This document shows, in pieces, positions 17,388-29,296 of a stretch of DNA of 64,000 nucleotides (its first letter is position 1; each line of letters starts with the position of its first letter). The notes beneath the pieces are model-generated. The model was given only the letters and a program-made list of their open reading frames with translations, did not search any database and was not told where the DNA came from. The translations under genes and the position numbers were made by a program. Source of the DNA: Xanthomonas sacchari (GTDB lineage: Bacteria; Pseudomonadota; Gammaproteobacteria; Xanthomonadales; Xanthomonadaceae); the NCBI RefSeq assembly GCF_040529065.1, contig NZ_CP132343.1, positions 1,240,001 through 1,304,000 of the forward strand. Direction: 5' to 3'.

Positions 17388-20033
17388 TCACCCACGCCGC
17401 AGCAACATCTGCGTCATCAGTGCGCGCAGGGCCGGCGCGCGGACCGGCTTGGCCAGGAAGCCCCAGCCGCGCTCCTGCGCCAGGGTGCGCAGCGCCGGAT
17501 CGGCTTCGGCGGTGACCAGGATCGCGCGCGGCTCGGCCTGCCAGCGCGTGCACAACTGCGCGAACAGGGTCGGGCCGTCGCACTCGCCCATGCGCACGTC
17601 CAGCAGCACCAGTTCCGGCGCCTGCGCCGGCTGCGCCGCGGCCAGCGCCTGGTCCGGGCCGGCGGCCAGTTCCACCTGGCAGGCCCAGCGTGTCAGCAAG
17701 GTGCGGCTGGCCTCGCAGACCCGCGGGTCGTCGTCGATGCACCAGACCCGGCAGCCGTGCAGGATCGGATCGTCGCCGTTGTCGCTGGCCATCGCCGCCG
17801 GCGCCTGGCGTTGCGCGGCCGCGGCATCGCCCAGCGGCACGGTCACCGAGAACACGCTGCCGCGGCCCAACTGCGAGCGCAGGCCGATGCGGTGGCCGAG
17901 CAGGCGGCCGATGCGCTCCACGATCGCCAGGCCGAGGCCGGCGCCGCGGTCGTTGGCGACGCCGTCGCCGAGCCGGCGGAACTCCTCGAAGATCTCCTGT
18001 TGCAGCGCATCGGGAATGCCCGGCCCCTGGTCGTGGACCTCGATGCGCAACTGCGTGCCGACGCGCCGGCAGCCCAGCAGCACGCGCCCGCGCGGGGTGT
18101 AGCGCACCGCGTTGGACAGGAAGTTCTGCAGGATGCGCCGCAGCAGGGTCGCGTCGCTGCGCACGGTGGCGCGGGTCGGCACGTAGTCCAGGCGCAGGCC
18201 GCGGCCTTCGGCGACGATGCCGAACTCGCGCGCCAGGGTCTGCAGCAGCGGGTCCAGCGCCAGGTCCTGCACCTGCGTCTTCAGCGTGCCCGCTTCCAGT
18301 CGCGAGATGTCCAGCAGGCTGTTGAGGATCGCATCCTGCGCCGCCAGCGCGTTGTCGACGTGGTCGGCGATCTGCCGCGCATCGGCGTCGTGCAGCTTGC
18401 CGCGCAGTGCCGAGACGAACATGCGCGCGGCGTTGAGCGGCTGCAGCAGGTCGTGCACCGCCGAAGCCACGAAGCGGGTCTTGTAGCGGTTGGCGTTCTC
18501 GGCCTCGCGCTTGGCCTCGGCCAGGTCGTGGGTGCGTTCGGCGACGCGATGCTCCAGCGCGTCGGCCAGCGAGCGCAGTTCGCGTGCGGCGTTCTTGTAG
18601 CTGGTGATGTCGGCGTAGCTGGTCACGAAGCCGCCGTCGGGCAGCGGATTGCCGCGGATCTCCAGTACCGTGCCGTCGTCCTTCTCGCTTTCGCGCATGT
18701 GCGGGCGGCCGCTGCGCAGGTGGTCCAGGCGGCGCTGGATCGCCGCTTCCACCGGGCCGGGGCCGAGCAGGCCGCGACGCGCGTTGTAGCGGAACACGTC
18801 CTCGATCGGGCGGCCGACCCGGATCAGCTCCGGCGGAAAGCGGAAGATCTCCAGATAGCGCGAATTCCACGCCACCAGGCGCAGCTGCGCGTCGATGATC
18901 ACCACGCCCTGCGGCAGGTGCTCCAGGCTGCGGCTGAGGCCGGTGTCGGCCTGCTGCGCGGCCTGCACGATGCCATCCTGGGCGGTGCGCAGTTCCTGCG
19001 CGTGCTGCTGCAACAGCGCTTCCAGTTCGCGCCGGCTGCGCTGGCGCAGCCGCGCCAGGCGCTGGCGCTGCTGGAACAGCAGGCCCAGGAACGACAGCGC
19101 CAGCCAGATGCCGGCCGCAGCCAGCGCGGCGGCACGGCCGGCGGCGCGGCTGCCGCCGACGTCGTGCAGCAGGTGCAGGCGCCAGCCGCTCTCCGGCAGC
19201 GCCATGCTCTGCCACAGCAGCGGCGCCGGCTGCGCCGGCATGTCGATGCGCATTACCTGGCCGCCGTCGTCCAGCGTCTCCAGCACCCGCCGCTTCGCCG
19301 GCAGCAGGGTCTGCTGGGCGTACTGGCGGGTCGCCAGCAGTTCGTCGCGCTCGCGCGCGCTGAGCGGCTGCAACTGGCGGTAGCGCCACACGTCGCGGCT
19401 GGACAGGAACACCACGCCATGCCCATCGCTGACCAGTACCACATCGGGCACGCGCAGCCATTCGTGCTCCAGCGCGGCCAGTTCGATCTTGATCACGATC
19501 ACCCCGAGCGGGCGTCCATGCGCGTCGAGGATCGCCTGCGAGAGGAAGTAGCCGGGCACGCCGGTGGTCATGCCGATCCCGTAGAAACGGCCCTTGCCCT
19601 GCGCCAGGGCCTGCTTCACGTAGGGGCGAAAGCTGTAGTCGGCGCCGACGTTGCTGCTGGCCAGGCGCCAGTTGCTGGCGGCCAGGGCCACGCCGTTGGC
19701 GTCGATCAGGGTCAGGGTCGAGGAGCGGGTGACGTCGTTGGCGCGTTCCAGCTTCAGGTTCAACTGCTGCTGCGTGGCCGCGTCCAGCGGGTGGGTGAGG
19801 GCGTCGCGCAGTTCCGGGTCCAGCGCCAGCACCTGCGGCAGGGTGCGGTAGCGGTCGATGCGCTGCTGCAGGGTCTGCGCATACAGCTCCAGCTGTTGGC
19901 GCAACTGCACGCTCTCGGCGCGCAGCGCGCGCTGTTCGGCGACGTGTTGCGCCGACAGCATCGCCAGCACCATGCCGCCGACGATGACGACCAGCAGCAG
20001 GATCAGGCGACGATGGCGCAGGAGCGAAGGCAT
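17388..20033 (-). CDS. Hybrid sensor histidine kinase with periplasmic sensor, PAS and receiver domains
   Basis: An 881-residue kinase: membrane helix at about 9-28, periplasmic sensor of the DctB/Cache type (YRTLPQVLALDP, SNVGADYSFRPYVKQAL, GVPGYFLSQAI) to about 300, second helix near 310, PAS domain at about 365-480 (LRLVAWNSRYLEIF), HisKA with the unusual box VHDLLQPLNAARMF, HATPase with NFLSNAVRYTP and GAGLGLAIVERIG, and a C-terminal receiver with LLDVRMGECDG. The sensor segment resembles those of C4-dicarboxylate kinases. The next genes on the chromosome are an OprO/P porin, dctA and maeB, so succinate/malate-type acids are the likely signal. The NarL-type regulator at 15796 is its probable partner. 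Confidence 0.88.
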   Translation of the reverse strand: MPSLLRHRRLILLLVVIVGGMVLAMLSAQHVAEQRALRAESVQLRQQLELYAQTLQQRIDRYRTLPQVLALDPELRDALTHPLDAATQQQLNLKLERANDVTRSSTLTLIDANGVALAASNWRLASSNVGADYSFRPYVKQALAQGKGRFYGIGMTTGVPGYFLSQAILDAHGRPLGVIVIKIELAALEHEWLRVPDVVLVSDGHGVVFLSSRDVWRYRQLQPLSARERDELLATRQYAQQTLLPAKRRVLETLDDGGQVMRIDMPAQPAPLLWQSMALPESGWRLHLLHDVGGSRAAGRAAALAAAGIWLALSFLGLLFQQRQRLARLRQRSRRELEALLQQHAQELRTAQDGIVQAAQQADTGLSRSLEHLPQGVVIIDAQLRLVAWNSRYLEIFRFPPELIRVGRPIEDVFRYNARRGLLGPGPVEAAIQRRLDHLRSGRPHMRESEKDDGTVLEIRGNPLPDGGFVTSYADITSYKNAARELRSLADALEHRVAERTHDLAEAKREAENANRYKTRFVASAVHDLLQPLNAARMFVSALRGKLHDADARQIADHVDNALAAQDAILNSLLDISRLEAGTLKTQVQDLALDPLLQTLAREFGIVAEGRGLRLDYVPTRATVRSDATLLRRILQNFLSNAVRYTPRGRVLLGCRRVGTQLRIEVHDQGPGIPDALQQEIFEEFRRLGDGVANDRGAGLGLAIVERIGRLLGHRIGLRSQLGRGSVFSVTVPLGDAAAAQRQAPAAMASDNGDDPILHGCRVWCIDDDPRVCEASRTLLTRWACQVELAAGPDQALAAAQPAQAPELVLLDVRMGECDGPTLFAQLCTRWQAEPRAILVTAEADPALRTLAQERGWGFLAKPVRAPALRALMTQMLLRRG

Positions 20034-20353
20034 GCGGAAGAACGCGACGGCCGGGACCGCATCAGCTTAGAGGGTGCGCTGGCGTTTGCGGTGCGCGGCG
20101 GCGATGGCTGGTGCCGTGGATCGCCAAGCGAAAGCGAAGGACCCGGGCAGATTGGCCGCCGATCGCGTCAGTGGATGTCGGCGACGCCGTCTCGCGGATC
20201 TGCAACGGGCACGTCGTGGGTGGACAGGGCACATCACCCAAGCGTCGTCGGCATCGCCGAGCGCCATGCCGGCAGCCCGCTACGCAGCGCCTTCGCGCGG
20301 CGCAGCGGGCCGCAGTCCGGCCGATCGCGTCGGATCGACCGGACTGCGTTGGC
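20034..20353. other. 320-bp gap between hybrid kinase and porin
   Basis: No credible gene is seen here on either strand. The region contains the kinase promoter near 20040-20100 by position (not visible as a clear consensus) and the porin hairpin at 20311-20348. Confidence 0.5.
20311..20348 (-). terminator. Long hairpin after the second porin gene
   Basis: CGCAGTCCGG (20311-20320) pairs perfectly with CCGGACTGCG (20339-20348), with an inner CGATC/GATCG stem. It begins six bases after the porin stop codon on the minus strand. No T tract follows, as in several GC-rich hairpins here. Confidence 0.6.
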
Positions 20354-21526
20354 TCAGAACTGGACCTGGGCGCGCAGGTCCAGCGAGTTCGGCTTGACGC
20401 GCACGCCGGCGCGCTCGGCATCGGCGCGCACGTAGTTGACCTGGAACTTGAAGTGGCTGGTCAGGTACCAGTTGGCGCCCAGGGTCCAGTCGTGCTGGCG
20501 GCCGCCGAGCACCGTGCCGTCGTCCAAGTCCAGGCGGCTGTAGCGCGCGAGCAGTTCGACCGCGCCGTAGGCGTTGGCCGGCTTGATGTTGCCGACGTTG
20601 CCGGCGCTGTAGGGCCGCGATTCGCCGGTCAGCACGTAGCTGGCGAACACGTACTGGCCGTCGGCGGTGTAGTCGGGACGGCCGTTGTCGCGGGTCACGT
20701 CGGCGCGCAGCGCCTCGCCCTGCATCGAGAACGGGCCCTTGATCCAGATCGCCTCAAGGCCGGTGCGGCGCACCTGGTCGACGTCGACCAGCGTGCCCGA
20801 ATCGATCAGGCGCACGTCGGTCAAGCCGGCTTCCGGACGCGCACGGAAGCGCGCGCGCGGGCTGAAGCTCACGTCGAGGCCGTTGTGGTAGCCGCGCGGA
20901 TTCTCCTGCGAATACGCCAGGCCCAGGTGCAGCACGTCGCCGTCGGCCTTGAACGGGGTCCACACGCCGCGCACCGCCTGGGTGGTGCCGGGATTGTCGC
21001 CCTGCAGATCCTTGCCGCCGTAGGCGCCGGCCTGCAGCAGGTACTGCGGACGCTCGAAGGTCCACTCCACGCCGGTCCGGCGGCCCTGGTAGATCGCCTG
21101 CATCGGCAGCGCCACTTCCATGAAGCTGTCCGCACGCGAGCTGGTCACGCCTTCCAGGCCCACCGGCACTTTGATGTAGCCCAGGCGCACCTTGCCGTAG
21201 TCGGCGCCGAACAGGGCCTTGGTCTCGAAGCGGAAGAACACGTCCAGCCACAGCTTGGACTGGAAGTCGAAGTACACCATCGCGTCGTACACGCCCTTCT
21301 TCTTCAGCGTGGCGCCGAATTCCTTGCGCCGGAACGTATTGTCGTCCTCCAGGCGGCCGTCGTCGTTGGAGAAGTTGTTCCAGTCGTAGGCGTAGTTGCC
21401 GGTCACGGCCAGTTCGGTGCCGTCGTTGAAGGCGACCTTGGTCGGCCAGTCGTCGAAGCCGTTGGCAGCGAAGGCGGGAGCGGCGGCGGTCAGGCCCAGC
21501 GCGGCGAAAAGAAGAGTGTGGCGCAT
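20354..21526 (-). CDS. OprO/OprP-family outer-membrane porin (second copy)
   Basis: A 390-residue porin with the signal peptide MRHTLLFAALGLTAAAPAFA and a mature barrel rich in alternating aromatic strands, ending LDLRAQVQF. Typical OprO/P segments include the early KVAFNDGTELAVTGNYAYDW, YFDFQSKLWLDVFFRFETK and GANWYLTSHFKFQVNY. The ATG at 21526 was chosen over an in-frame extension lacking a signal peptide. It is divergent from dctA, so a C4-dicarboxylate anion is the likely cargo, although family annotation would say phosphate. It shares architecture and context, but only moderate sequence, with the porin at 7783-8973. Confidence 0.85.
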   Translation of the reverse strand: MRHTLLFAALGLTAAAPAFAANGFDDWPTKVAFNDGTELAVTGNYAYDWNNFSNDDGRLEDDNTFRRKEFGATLKKKGVYDAMVYFDFQSKLWLDVFFRFETKALFGADYGKVRLGYIKVPVGLEGVTSSRADSFMEVALPMQAIYQGRRTGVEWTFERPQYLLQAGAYGGKDLQGDNPGTTQAVRGVWTPFKADGDVLHLGLAYSQENPRGYHNGLDVSFSPRARFRARPEAGLTDVRLIDSGTLVDVDQVRRTGLEAIWIKGPFSMQGEALRADVTRDNGRPDYTADGQYVFASYVLTGESRPYSAGNVGNIKPANAYGAVELLARYSRLDLDDGTVLGGRQHDWTLGANWYLTSHFKFQVNYVRADAERAGVRVKPNSLDLRAQVQF

Positions 21527-21970
21527 GATGGAGTCGTCTCGGTAAGGAATGAAGGCACGGCAGTCCCCGGCCGGGCAGGTGGTGCGATGACGCGGGCAGT
21601 GCGGCGGCAGGCCGCACGCGAACGGCGATGCCGCCGCGATGCGGACACGGTGCCGGACGTGATGCCCCCTGCATGCAATAGCGGACGCGCCCGGCCGTTC
21701 TTTACGGCGATGTTGCAGTCCTGCGGCGGCGTCTACCCCTGAAGACGCGCGCTGCGATGGCGACGGCGCGCTATCGGCCGCGAGGGGCGGCGTCTGCGTG
21801 CGGCGTTGCGTTGGCCCTTCCATGAGCCTACCGCGCCACTGTAACCGCGTCGACACGGTGCGGCGCCGGGCCTAGTACCAATAGGTTATCTGCTTAGACG
21901 CTGGCGACGCGTACAAAGGCAGCATTCCGCGACCCGCGTCGGGTGGGCGGACCGTCCCGGAGCGCTTTCG
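21527..21970. promoter_or_regulatory. Divergent control region of the porin and dctA
   Basis: This 444-bp region has no supported gene and should carry both promoters. The clearest element is CCTAGTACCAATAGG at 21871-21885, two 4-bp inverted arms seven bases apart, about 90 bp before dctA. An inverted repeat of this size suits a NarL-type dimer, such as the product of 15796-16434, but binding is unproven. GGAGCGC just before 21971 is the probable dctA ribosome site. Confidence 0.45.
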
Positions 21971-23335
21971 ATGCACATCTCAACTTCCCCGGCCACGCCT
22001 GCGCCGCGGCCTGCGCCGTTCTACCGGCACACCTATGTCCAGGTGCTGGTGGCCATCGTCATCGGTGCCGTCCTCGGCCATCTGGAACCGCAGTTCGCCA
22101 CCCAGCTCAAGCCGCTGGCCGATGCCTTCATCAAGCTGGTGAAGATGATCATCGCGCCGGTGATCTTCCTGACCATCGTCACCGGCATCGCCGGCATGAC
22201 CCACCTGAAGACGGTCGGCCGGGTGTTCGGCAAGGCGATGGTGTACTTCCTGTTCTTCTCCACCCTCGCGCTGGTGGTGGGCATGATCGTCGCGCACGTG
22301 GTGCAGCCCGGCGCGGGCATGAACGTGAATCTGGCCACGCTGGACCAGAGCAAGGTCGCCAGCTACGTGCAGAAGTCGCACGACCTGACCCTGGTCGGCT
22401 TCCTGATGGACATCATCCCCAACTCGCTGGTCGGCGCGTTCACCGGCGACCAGGTGGTCAACGGCAAGCTGGTCGGTACCAACGTCCTGCAGGTGCTGTT
22501 CGTCGCCGTGCTGTTCGGCGTGTCGCTGGCCCTGGTCGGCGAGCGCGGCAAGCCGGTGCTGAACCTGCTGGAGGCGCTGATCGCGCCGGTGTTCAAGCTG
22601 GTGCACATCCTGATGAAGGCCGCGCCGATCGGCGCGCTGGGCGCGATCGCCTACACCATCGGCGAGCACGGCCTGCACTCGCTGGTGCAGCTGGCTTGGC
22701 TGGTCGGTTCGTTTTACGTCACCTCATTGCTGTTCGTGGTGGTGATCCTCGGCGCCGTGGCGTATCTGTGCGGCTTCTCGATCTTCAAGCTGATCCGCTA
22801 CCTCAAGACGGAACTGTTGCTGGTGCTGGGCACCTCCTCGTCCGAATCCGCGCTGCCGTCGCTGATGGAGAAGATGGAACGCGCCGGTTGCGAGAAGTCG
22901 GTGGTCGGCCTGGTGGTGCCCACCGGCTACTCGTTCAACCTCGACGGCACCAACATCTACATGACCCTGGCGGCGCTGTTCATCGCCCAGGCCACCAATA
23001 CCGAACTCACCCTCGGCCATCAGATCACGCTGCTGCTGGTGGCGATGCTCAGCTCCAAGGGCGCAGCCGGCGTCACCGGCGCCGGCTTCATCACCCTGGC
23101 GGCGACGCTGGCGGTGGTGCCGGAAGTGCCGGTGGCCGGCATGGCGCTGATCCTGGGCGTGGACCGCTTCATGAGCGAGTGCCGCTCGCTGACCAACTTC
23201 ATGGGCAATGCGGTGGCTACCGTGGTGGTCTCGCGCTGGGAGAACGCACTGGATCGCGATCGCCTGCGCCTGGCCCTGGACGGCGAGGCCGTGCCGTTGC
23301 CGGCGGTGGCGGCCGAACCGCTCGCCACGCGCTGA
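21971..23335 (+). CDS. dctA: C4-dicarboxylate:cation symporter DctA
   Basis: A 454-residue inner-membrane symporter of the dicarboxylate/amino-acid:cation (DAACS) family, importing succinate, fumarate and malate with protons or sodium. Family signatures are present: [18 protein letters not shown], the serine-rich hairpin [17 protein letters not shown], then [21 protein letters not shown] and [20 protein letters not shown]. The length is as expected. It lies divergent from an OprO/P porin and is followed, after a strong terminator, by malic enzyme. Together with the hybrid kinase and NarL-type regulator it forms a C4-acid uptake module. Confidence 0.95.
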   Translation: MHISTSPATPAPRPAPFYRHTYVQVLVAIVIGAVLGHLEPQFATQLKPLADAFIKLVKMIIAPVIFLTIVTGIAGMTHLKTVGRVFGKAMVYFLFFSTLALVVGMIVAHVVQPGAGMNVNLATLDQSKVASYVQKSHDLTLVGFLMDIIPNSLVGAFTGDQVVNGKLVGTNVLQVLFVAVLFGVSLALVGERGKPVLNLLEALIAPVFKLVHILMKAAPIGALGAIAYTIGEHGLHSLVQLAWLVGSFYVTSLLFVVVILGAVAYLCGFSIFKLIRYLKTELLLVLGTSSSESALPSLMEKMERAGCEKSVVGLVVPTGYSFNLDGTNIYMTLAALFIAQATNTELTLGHQITLLLVAMLSSKGAAGVTGAGFITLAATLAVVPEVPVAGMALILGVDRFMSECRSLTNFMGNAVATVVVSRWENALDRDRLRLALDGEAVPLPAVAAEPLATR

Positions 23336-23351
23336 TCCGCTGCACCGCACG

Positions 23352-23383
23352 ACGCGCCGGCATTGCCGGCGCGTTGCGTTTTT
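23352..23383 (+). terminator. Intrinsic terminator of dctA
   Basis: ACGCGCCGGC and GCCGGCGCGT form a 10-bp stem with a 3-base loop, followed by TGCGTTTTT. It is the clearest rho-independent terminator in the window and separates dctA from maeB. Confidence 0.9.
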
Positions 23384-23484
23384 CCCGGCACTCAAGGCCC
23401 TGGCGACAGCCGCCAGACAGGACCACTCCTGCTGCTGGGGGTAGAATTCCGGGCCTCCGCGCCTTTCGACAAAAGAAGCCCTCG

Positions 23485-25770
<2,286 letters not shown>

Positions 25771-26182
25771 GCGCCGCGCCGGCGCCGCACACGGCGGCGC
25801 CGTGCGTTTGCCGGTTGCGCCCACTTTCGCTGTGCCGATGCGCTGCCGCTGATGCGGCGGCGCATTGGCGTGCGCATTCGCATTGGAGGCGAATCGCACC
25901 TGCCGCGCGGGCGTTCCGCGCATGCAGCCGCCTGCGCTGGTTGCGCGCAATAGTATGGGGCGAGAGGAGAACAGCCACGACGCCGCGATCGCCGCGGCTG
26001 CGGGCCGTGCGGACGAGGGGGGCGCTAGGGGAGGGACCGAAAGGTCGAGGCTGAAAACGCTTTCATTCGTGGGCGACACGAAATGTCGCAGTGCCATTCG
26101 CATCGCTGCGCGCGCGGCCGGCACAAAGGCCGCGCGAAGGAAGGCCAGGCACGAAGGCGGCGCCGGTGGCGCCGCGCCTCGT
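25771..26182. other. 412-bp intergenic region with GC-rich hairpins
   Basis: No supported gene. Three hairpins are visible: GGCGCCGC/GCGGCGCC at 25781-25801 just after maeB, CGCGCGGCC/GGCCGCGCG at 26111-26136, and GCGGCGCC/GGCGCCGC at 26157-26175 just beyond the end of the minus-strand XRE gene. The first and last probably end transcription of maeB and the XRE gene. None has a T tract. Confidence 0.55.
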
Positions 26183-26443
26183 TCAGGCCATGCGCTTGCC
26201 CACCGGCAGCGGCAAGCTGTCGCCGTCGGTCTGGTTCAGCTTGGAGGGCTTGCCGGTCAGCAGCACATATGCGTCGACGCCGGTAAGTTCGGCGATCTTC
26301 AGCAAATGCCGGGCATTGGGAACCGAACGGTTGTTCTCCCAATGACCCAGCGTGCTATGCGCCACGCCCAACAAGGCGGCAAGCTCGCGCAGTGTGAAAC
26401 CGGCATTTCGCCGCGCCTGCATCAAACGCACACCTATATCCAC
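26183..26443 (-). CDS. Small XRE-family helix-turn-helix regulator
   Basis: An 86-residue protein that is mostly one Cro/C1-type DNA-binding domain: LMQARRNAGFTLRELAALLG, then VAHSTLGHWENNRSVPNARHLLKIAELTGVD split across the recognition helix and following helices. A short tail, PLPVGKRMA, ends it. The start is probably the GTG at 26443, with GAGG eight bases upstream; an ATG at 26422 is the alternative. It stands alone between maeB and a zinc-finger gene, with no toxin or phage gene nearby, so its targets are unknown. Confidence 0.75.
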   Translation of the reverse strand: MDIGVRLMQARRNAGFTLRELAALLGVAHSTLGHWENNRSVPNARHLLKIAELTGVDAYVLLTGKPSKLNQTDGDSLPLPVGKRMA

Positions 26444-26635
26444 GAGACACCTCAAAGCGGCATGTCGGCGCCGCGTGATGCCAGCATAGTGGTGCGTTGG
26501 TTCCGTATCAAGCGAAGCGGAAAGGCGCGTGAAAGGACGGCCGGCGATCGCTGCCACCGCGGCCTCCGGGACCCGCGCCTGGCCCGGGACGGGCTGCTAG
26601 AATCGCCTGTCCCTTTTCGCCGTGTCCCCACCGCC

Positions 26636-26833
26636 ATGAGCCATACCGCCACCGCGCCCGCCAATGCCCAGACGCGCTACGAGGTGCGCCGCGCCGACCT
26701 GCCGCTGAGCTGCCCGACGCCGGAGATGGCGCTGTGGAACTCGCATCCGCGGGTTTACCTGCCGATCGAGGACGAGCCGGGCCTGGAAGCCAAGTGCCCG
26801 TACTGCGGCGCGGTCTTTGTGCTGGTCGACTGA
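26636..26833 (+). CDS. Small zinc-finger protein (zf-CHCC family)
   Basis: A 65-residue protein with four spaced metal ligands, Cys26, His37, Cys54 and Cys57, in the contexts LSCPTPE, NSHPRVYLP and KCPYCGAVF. This is the zf-CHCC pattern also found in a mitochondrial complex I accessory subunit. The bacterial role is not established. TAGAAT at about 26599 may be the -10 box. It ends ten bases before the glycosyltransferase start and is probably co-transcribed with the LPS genes that follow. Confidence 0.85.
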   Translation: MSHTATAPANAQTRYEVRRADLPLSCPTPEMALWNSHPRVYLPIEDEPGLEAKCPYCGAVFVLVD

Positions 26834-26843
26834 CCCGGATTCG

Positions 26844-27956
26844 ATGCACCGCCTGACCGTGGTGCAGTTGCTGCCGGCGCTGGAGTCCGGCGGCGTCGAG
26901 CGGTCCACGCTGGAAATCGCCCAGGCCCTGGTCGACGCCGGGCATCGCGCCGTGGTCGTGTCGGCCGGTGGCCGCCTGCTGCCGGCGCTGGCCGCCACCG
27001 GCGCCGAGCACATCGCCCTGGACATCGGCCGCAAGTCCCTGCTGACCCTGCGCCATGTGCCGGCGCTGCGGCGCCTGTTCGCGCGCGAGCGAGCGGACAT
27101 CGTGCACGCGCGCTCGCGGCTGCCGGCCTGGCTGGGCTGGCGCGCGCTGCAGGGCATGCCGGCGGCGCAGCGCCCGCGCCTGGTCACCACCGTGCATGGG
27201 CTCAACTCGCCCAGCCGCTACAGCGCGGTGATGACCCGCGGCGAGCGGGTCATCTGCGTGTCCGAGACCGTACGCGCCTACGTGCTGCAGCACTATCCAC
27301 AGACCGATCCGGCGCGCCTGCGGGTGGTGCCGCGCGGCATCGATCCGGTGCAGTTCCCGCGCCGTCCCTGGCCGGACGCGCAGGCGCGGGCCTGGGCCGC
27401 TGGCCAGGCGCCGGCGCTGGCCGGCAATGGGCCGCTGCTGTTGCTGCCGGGGCGCGGCACCCGCCTGAAGGGCCACGCCGACGCCCTGCGCCTGCTGGCG
27501 GCGCTGCGCGGCGAGGGCAGCGACGCGCGGCTGTGGCTGCCCGGCGCGCGCGAGCCCGGGCGCGACGCGTATGTGCGCGAGCTGGAGGCCGAGGCGGCAT
27601 CGCTCGGCGTCGCCGGCGCGGTGGCGTTCACGCCGCCGACCGCCCGCATCGCCGAGGCCTATGCCGCCAGCGACCTGGTGCTGCAACTCTCGCGCAAGCC
27701 CGAGGCGTTCGGCCGCACCGTGGTCGAAGCGCTGGCGGTCGGGCGGCCGGTCCTGGGCTGGGCGCATGGCGGGGTCGGCGAACTGCTGGCGCAACTGCAG
27801 CCCGCCGGCGCCGTGGCGACGTTCGACGCCACGGCCCTGCAGGGCGCCGCGCGCGCGCTGCTGGCGCAACCACCGGCGCCGCCGGCCACGCTTCCCTATA
27901 CGCTGCAGGCGATGCAGCGCAGCACCCTGGCGATCTATGACGAACTCCGGCCCTGA
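26844..27956 (+). CDS. GT4-type glycosyltransferase, LPS-associated
   Basis: A 370-residue cytoplasmic retaining glycosyltransferase. The N-terminal domain opens with VVQLLPALESGGVERSTLE, the standard acceptor-side start of GT4 enzymes. The C-terminal domain has VVPRGIDPVQFP, GRGTRLKGHADALRLLAAL and the donor-binding motif KPEAFGRTVVEALAVGRPV (an EX7E motif). It overlaps the ligase-like gene downstream by 20 bases and is ten bases past the zinc-finger gene. With WaaA and an LpxL-type enzyme nearby it probably adds a core-oligosaccharide sugar; the sugar cannot be told. Confidence 0.88.
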   Translation: MHRLTVVQLLPALESGGVERSTLEIAQALVDAGHRAVVVSAGGRLLPALAATGAEHIALDIGRKSLLTLRHVPALRRLFARERADIVHARSRLPAWLGWRALQGMPAAQRPRLVTTVHGLNSPSRYSAVMTRGERVICVSETVRAYVLQHYPQTDPARLRVVPRGIDPVQFPRRPWPDAQARAWAAGQAPALAGNGPLLLLPGRGTRLKGHADALRLLAALRGEGSDARLWLPGAREPGRDAYVRELEAEAASLGVAGAVAFTPPTARIAEAYAASDLVLQLSRKPEAFGRTVVEALAVGRPVLGWAHGGVGELLAQLQPAGAVATFDATALQGAARALLAQPPAPPATLPYTLQAMQRSTLAIYDELRP

Positions 27957-29292
27957 TGGTTCCCTGTCCGCTTCTGCCCTGCCCGAGGTCCGCGAACGCT
28001 GGGCGCCGGTGTGGGTGCTGGTGTTCGTCGCGCTGTGGCCGGCGCCCGGCCTGGCCGCCGGCGTGCTGGCGCTGGGCGCCCTGGTCACCCTGGCGCGGCT
28101 GCTGCACAGCCGCTTCCGCGGCGGCGCGCGCCTGCTCAGCGGTCCGGCCTGGGCCCTGACCACGCTGCTGTTCCTCACCTACTGGCTGCCGCAGCCGCTG
28201 TCGGCGTTCGGCGCGGTGGACGTGGCGCTGGCCCTGCGCGAATCGGCGGTGGACCTGCGCTTCCTGCCGTTCCTGTGGCTGGTGGCGATGGCGGTGGCGA
28301 CGCCGCGCGGGCGCCGCATCACCTTCAACGGCCTGGCGGTGATCGCGGCGATCTGGACCGTGGACGCGCTGGCGCAGGCACTGTGCGGCACCAGCCCGCT
28401 GTTCTGGTCGATGGACCAGCTGAAGTGGGCGATCAGCCACCACGGCCTGTGCACGCCGCAGGAGATCGCCCTGGCCGATCGCCTCAGCGGCGTGTTCGGC
28501 CCGTGCAACCTGAAGTTCGGCCAGGTGCTGGCCAGCGTCTCGCCGTTCCTGCTGTGGGTGGCCGCGCGCCGCGGCGGCGCCTGGGGCTGGCTGCTTGCGG
28601 CGGGCGCGGTGGGCGTGGTGCTGGTGCTGGCCGGATCGCGCGCGTCGTGGGTCACCTATGCGCTGCTGCTGGTGCTGTCGGGCTGGCGCCTGCTCGGCGC
28701 GCGCAAGCTGCTGGCGCTGGGCGTGGCCGCGCTGCTGGGCGCCGGGGTGCTGGGCGTGGTGTCGCCGCAGGTGCATGACCGCTTCGAGCGCACCGCGCGC
28801 GCGCTCAGCGGGCATCCGGCCGACCTCAACGCCGCCCTGACCGGGCGTGCGCAGATCTGGACGGCGGCCTGGTGCATGATCCGCCAGCACCCGATCAATG
28901 GCGTCGGCGTGCGCGGCTTCCGCGAGGCCTACGTCGGGTGCGATCCGGACCCGAGCCATGCCGGGGAATGGGGGCGCGAACCGGCGTTCCATGCCCACCA
29001 GATCGTGCTCGAGGTGCTCGCCGAGACCGGTGTGATCGGCCTGCTGCTGTGGCTGGCCGGTGCCGCGCAGGCGTGGCGCGCGTGGCGCTACGCGTCGGCG
29101 CAGGCGCGCGAACGCGCGCGGCCGGCCATGCAGGCGCTGCTGATCACGGTGTTCCCGTTCAACACCCACCTGGCCTTCTATTCGTCGTTCTGGGGCGCGC
29201 TGACCATGCTGCTGATCGGCCTGTACGCCGGTGCCCTGCTGGCGAACGACCCCGAACCGGGCGAACGCACCGACGCCGCGACGCCGGGGTGA
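27937..29292 (+). CDS. O-antigen ligase-like membrane protein (Wzy_C)
   Basis: A 451-residue inner-membrane protein with about 11-12 hydrophobic helices. The Wzy_C hallmark region lies in the second half: GSRASWVTYALLLVLSGW, then GRAQIWTAAWCMIRQHPINGVGVRGF and AHQIVLEVLAETGVIGLLLW, containing the conserved Arg and His residues of O-antigen ligases/polymerases. The ATG at 27937 lies inside the preceding gene, so the two are coupled. It likely joins O-antigen to lipid A-core, or polymerises a glycan. It ends four bases before the convergent acyltransferase gene. Confidence 0.85.
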   Translation: MTNSGPDGSLSASALPEVRERWAPVWVLVFVALWPAPGLAAGVLALGALVTLARLLHSRFRGGARLLSGPAWALTTLLFLTYWLPQPLSAFGAVDVALALRESAVDLRFLPFLWLVAMAVATPRGRRITFNGLAVIAAIWTVDALAQALCGTSPLFWSMDQLKWAISHHGLCTPQEIALADRLSGVFGPCNLKFGQVLASVSPFLLWVAARRGGAWGWLLAAGAVGVVLVLAGSRASWVTYALLLVLSGWRLLGARKLLALGVAALLGAGVLGVVSPQVHDRFERTARALSGHPADLNAALTGRAQIWTAAWCMIRQHPINGVGVRGFREAYVGCDPDPSHAGEWGREPAFHAHQIVLEVLAETGVIGLLLWLAGAAQAWRAWRYASAQARERARPAMQALLITVFPFNTHLAFYSSFWGALTMLLIGLYAGALLANDPEPGERTDAATPG

Positions 29293-29296
29293 GCGC

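Noticed and set aside
25865-26635. Long upstream extension of the zinc-finger gene
   Set aside because: The extension runs antisense through the XRE gene and through GC-rich hairpins; the family is about 65 residues long, which matches the ATG at 26636.
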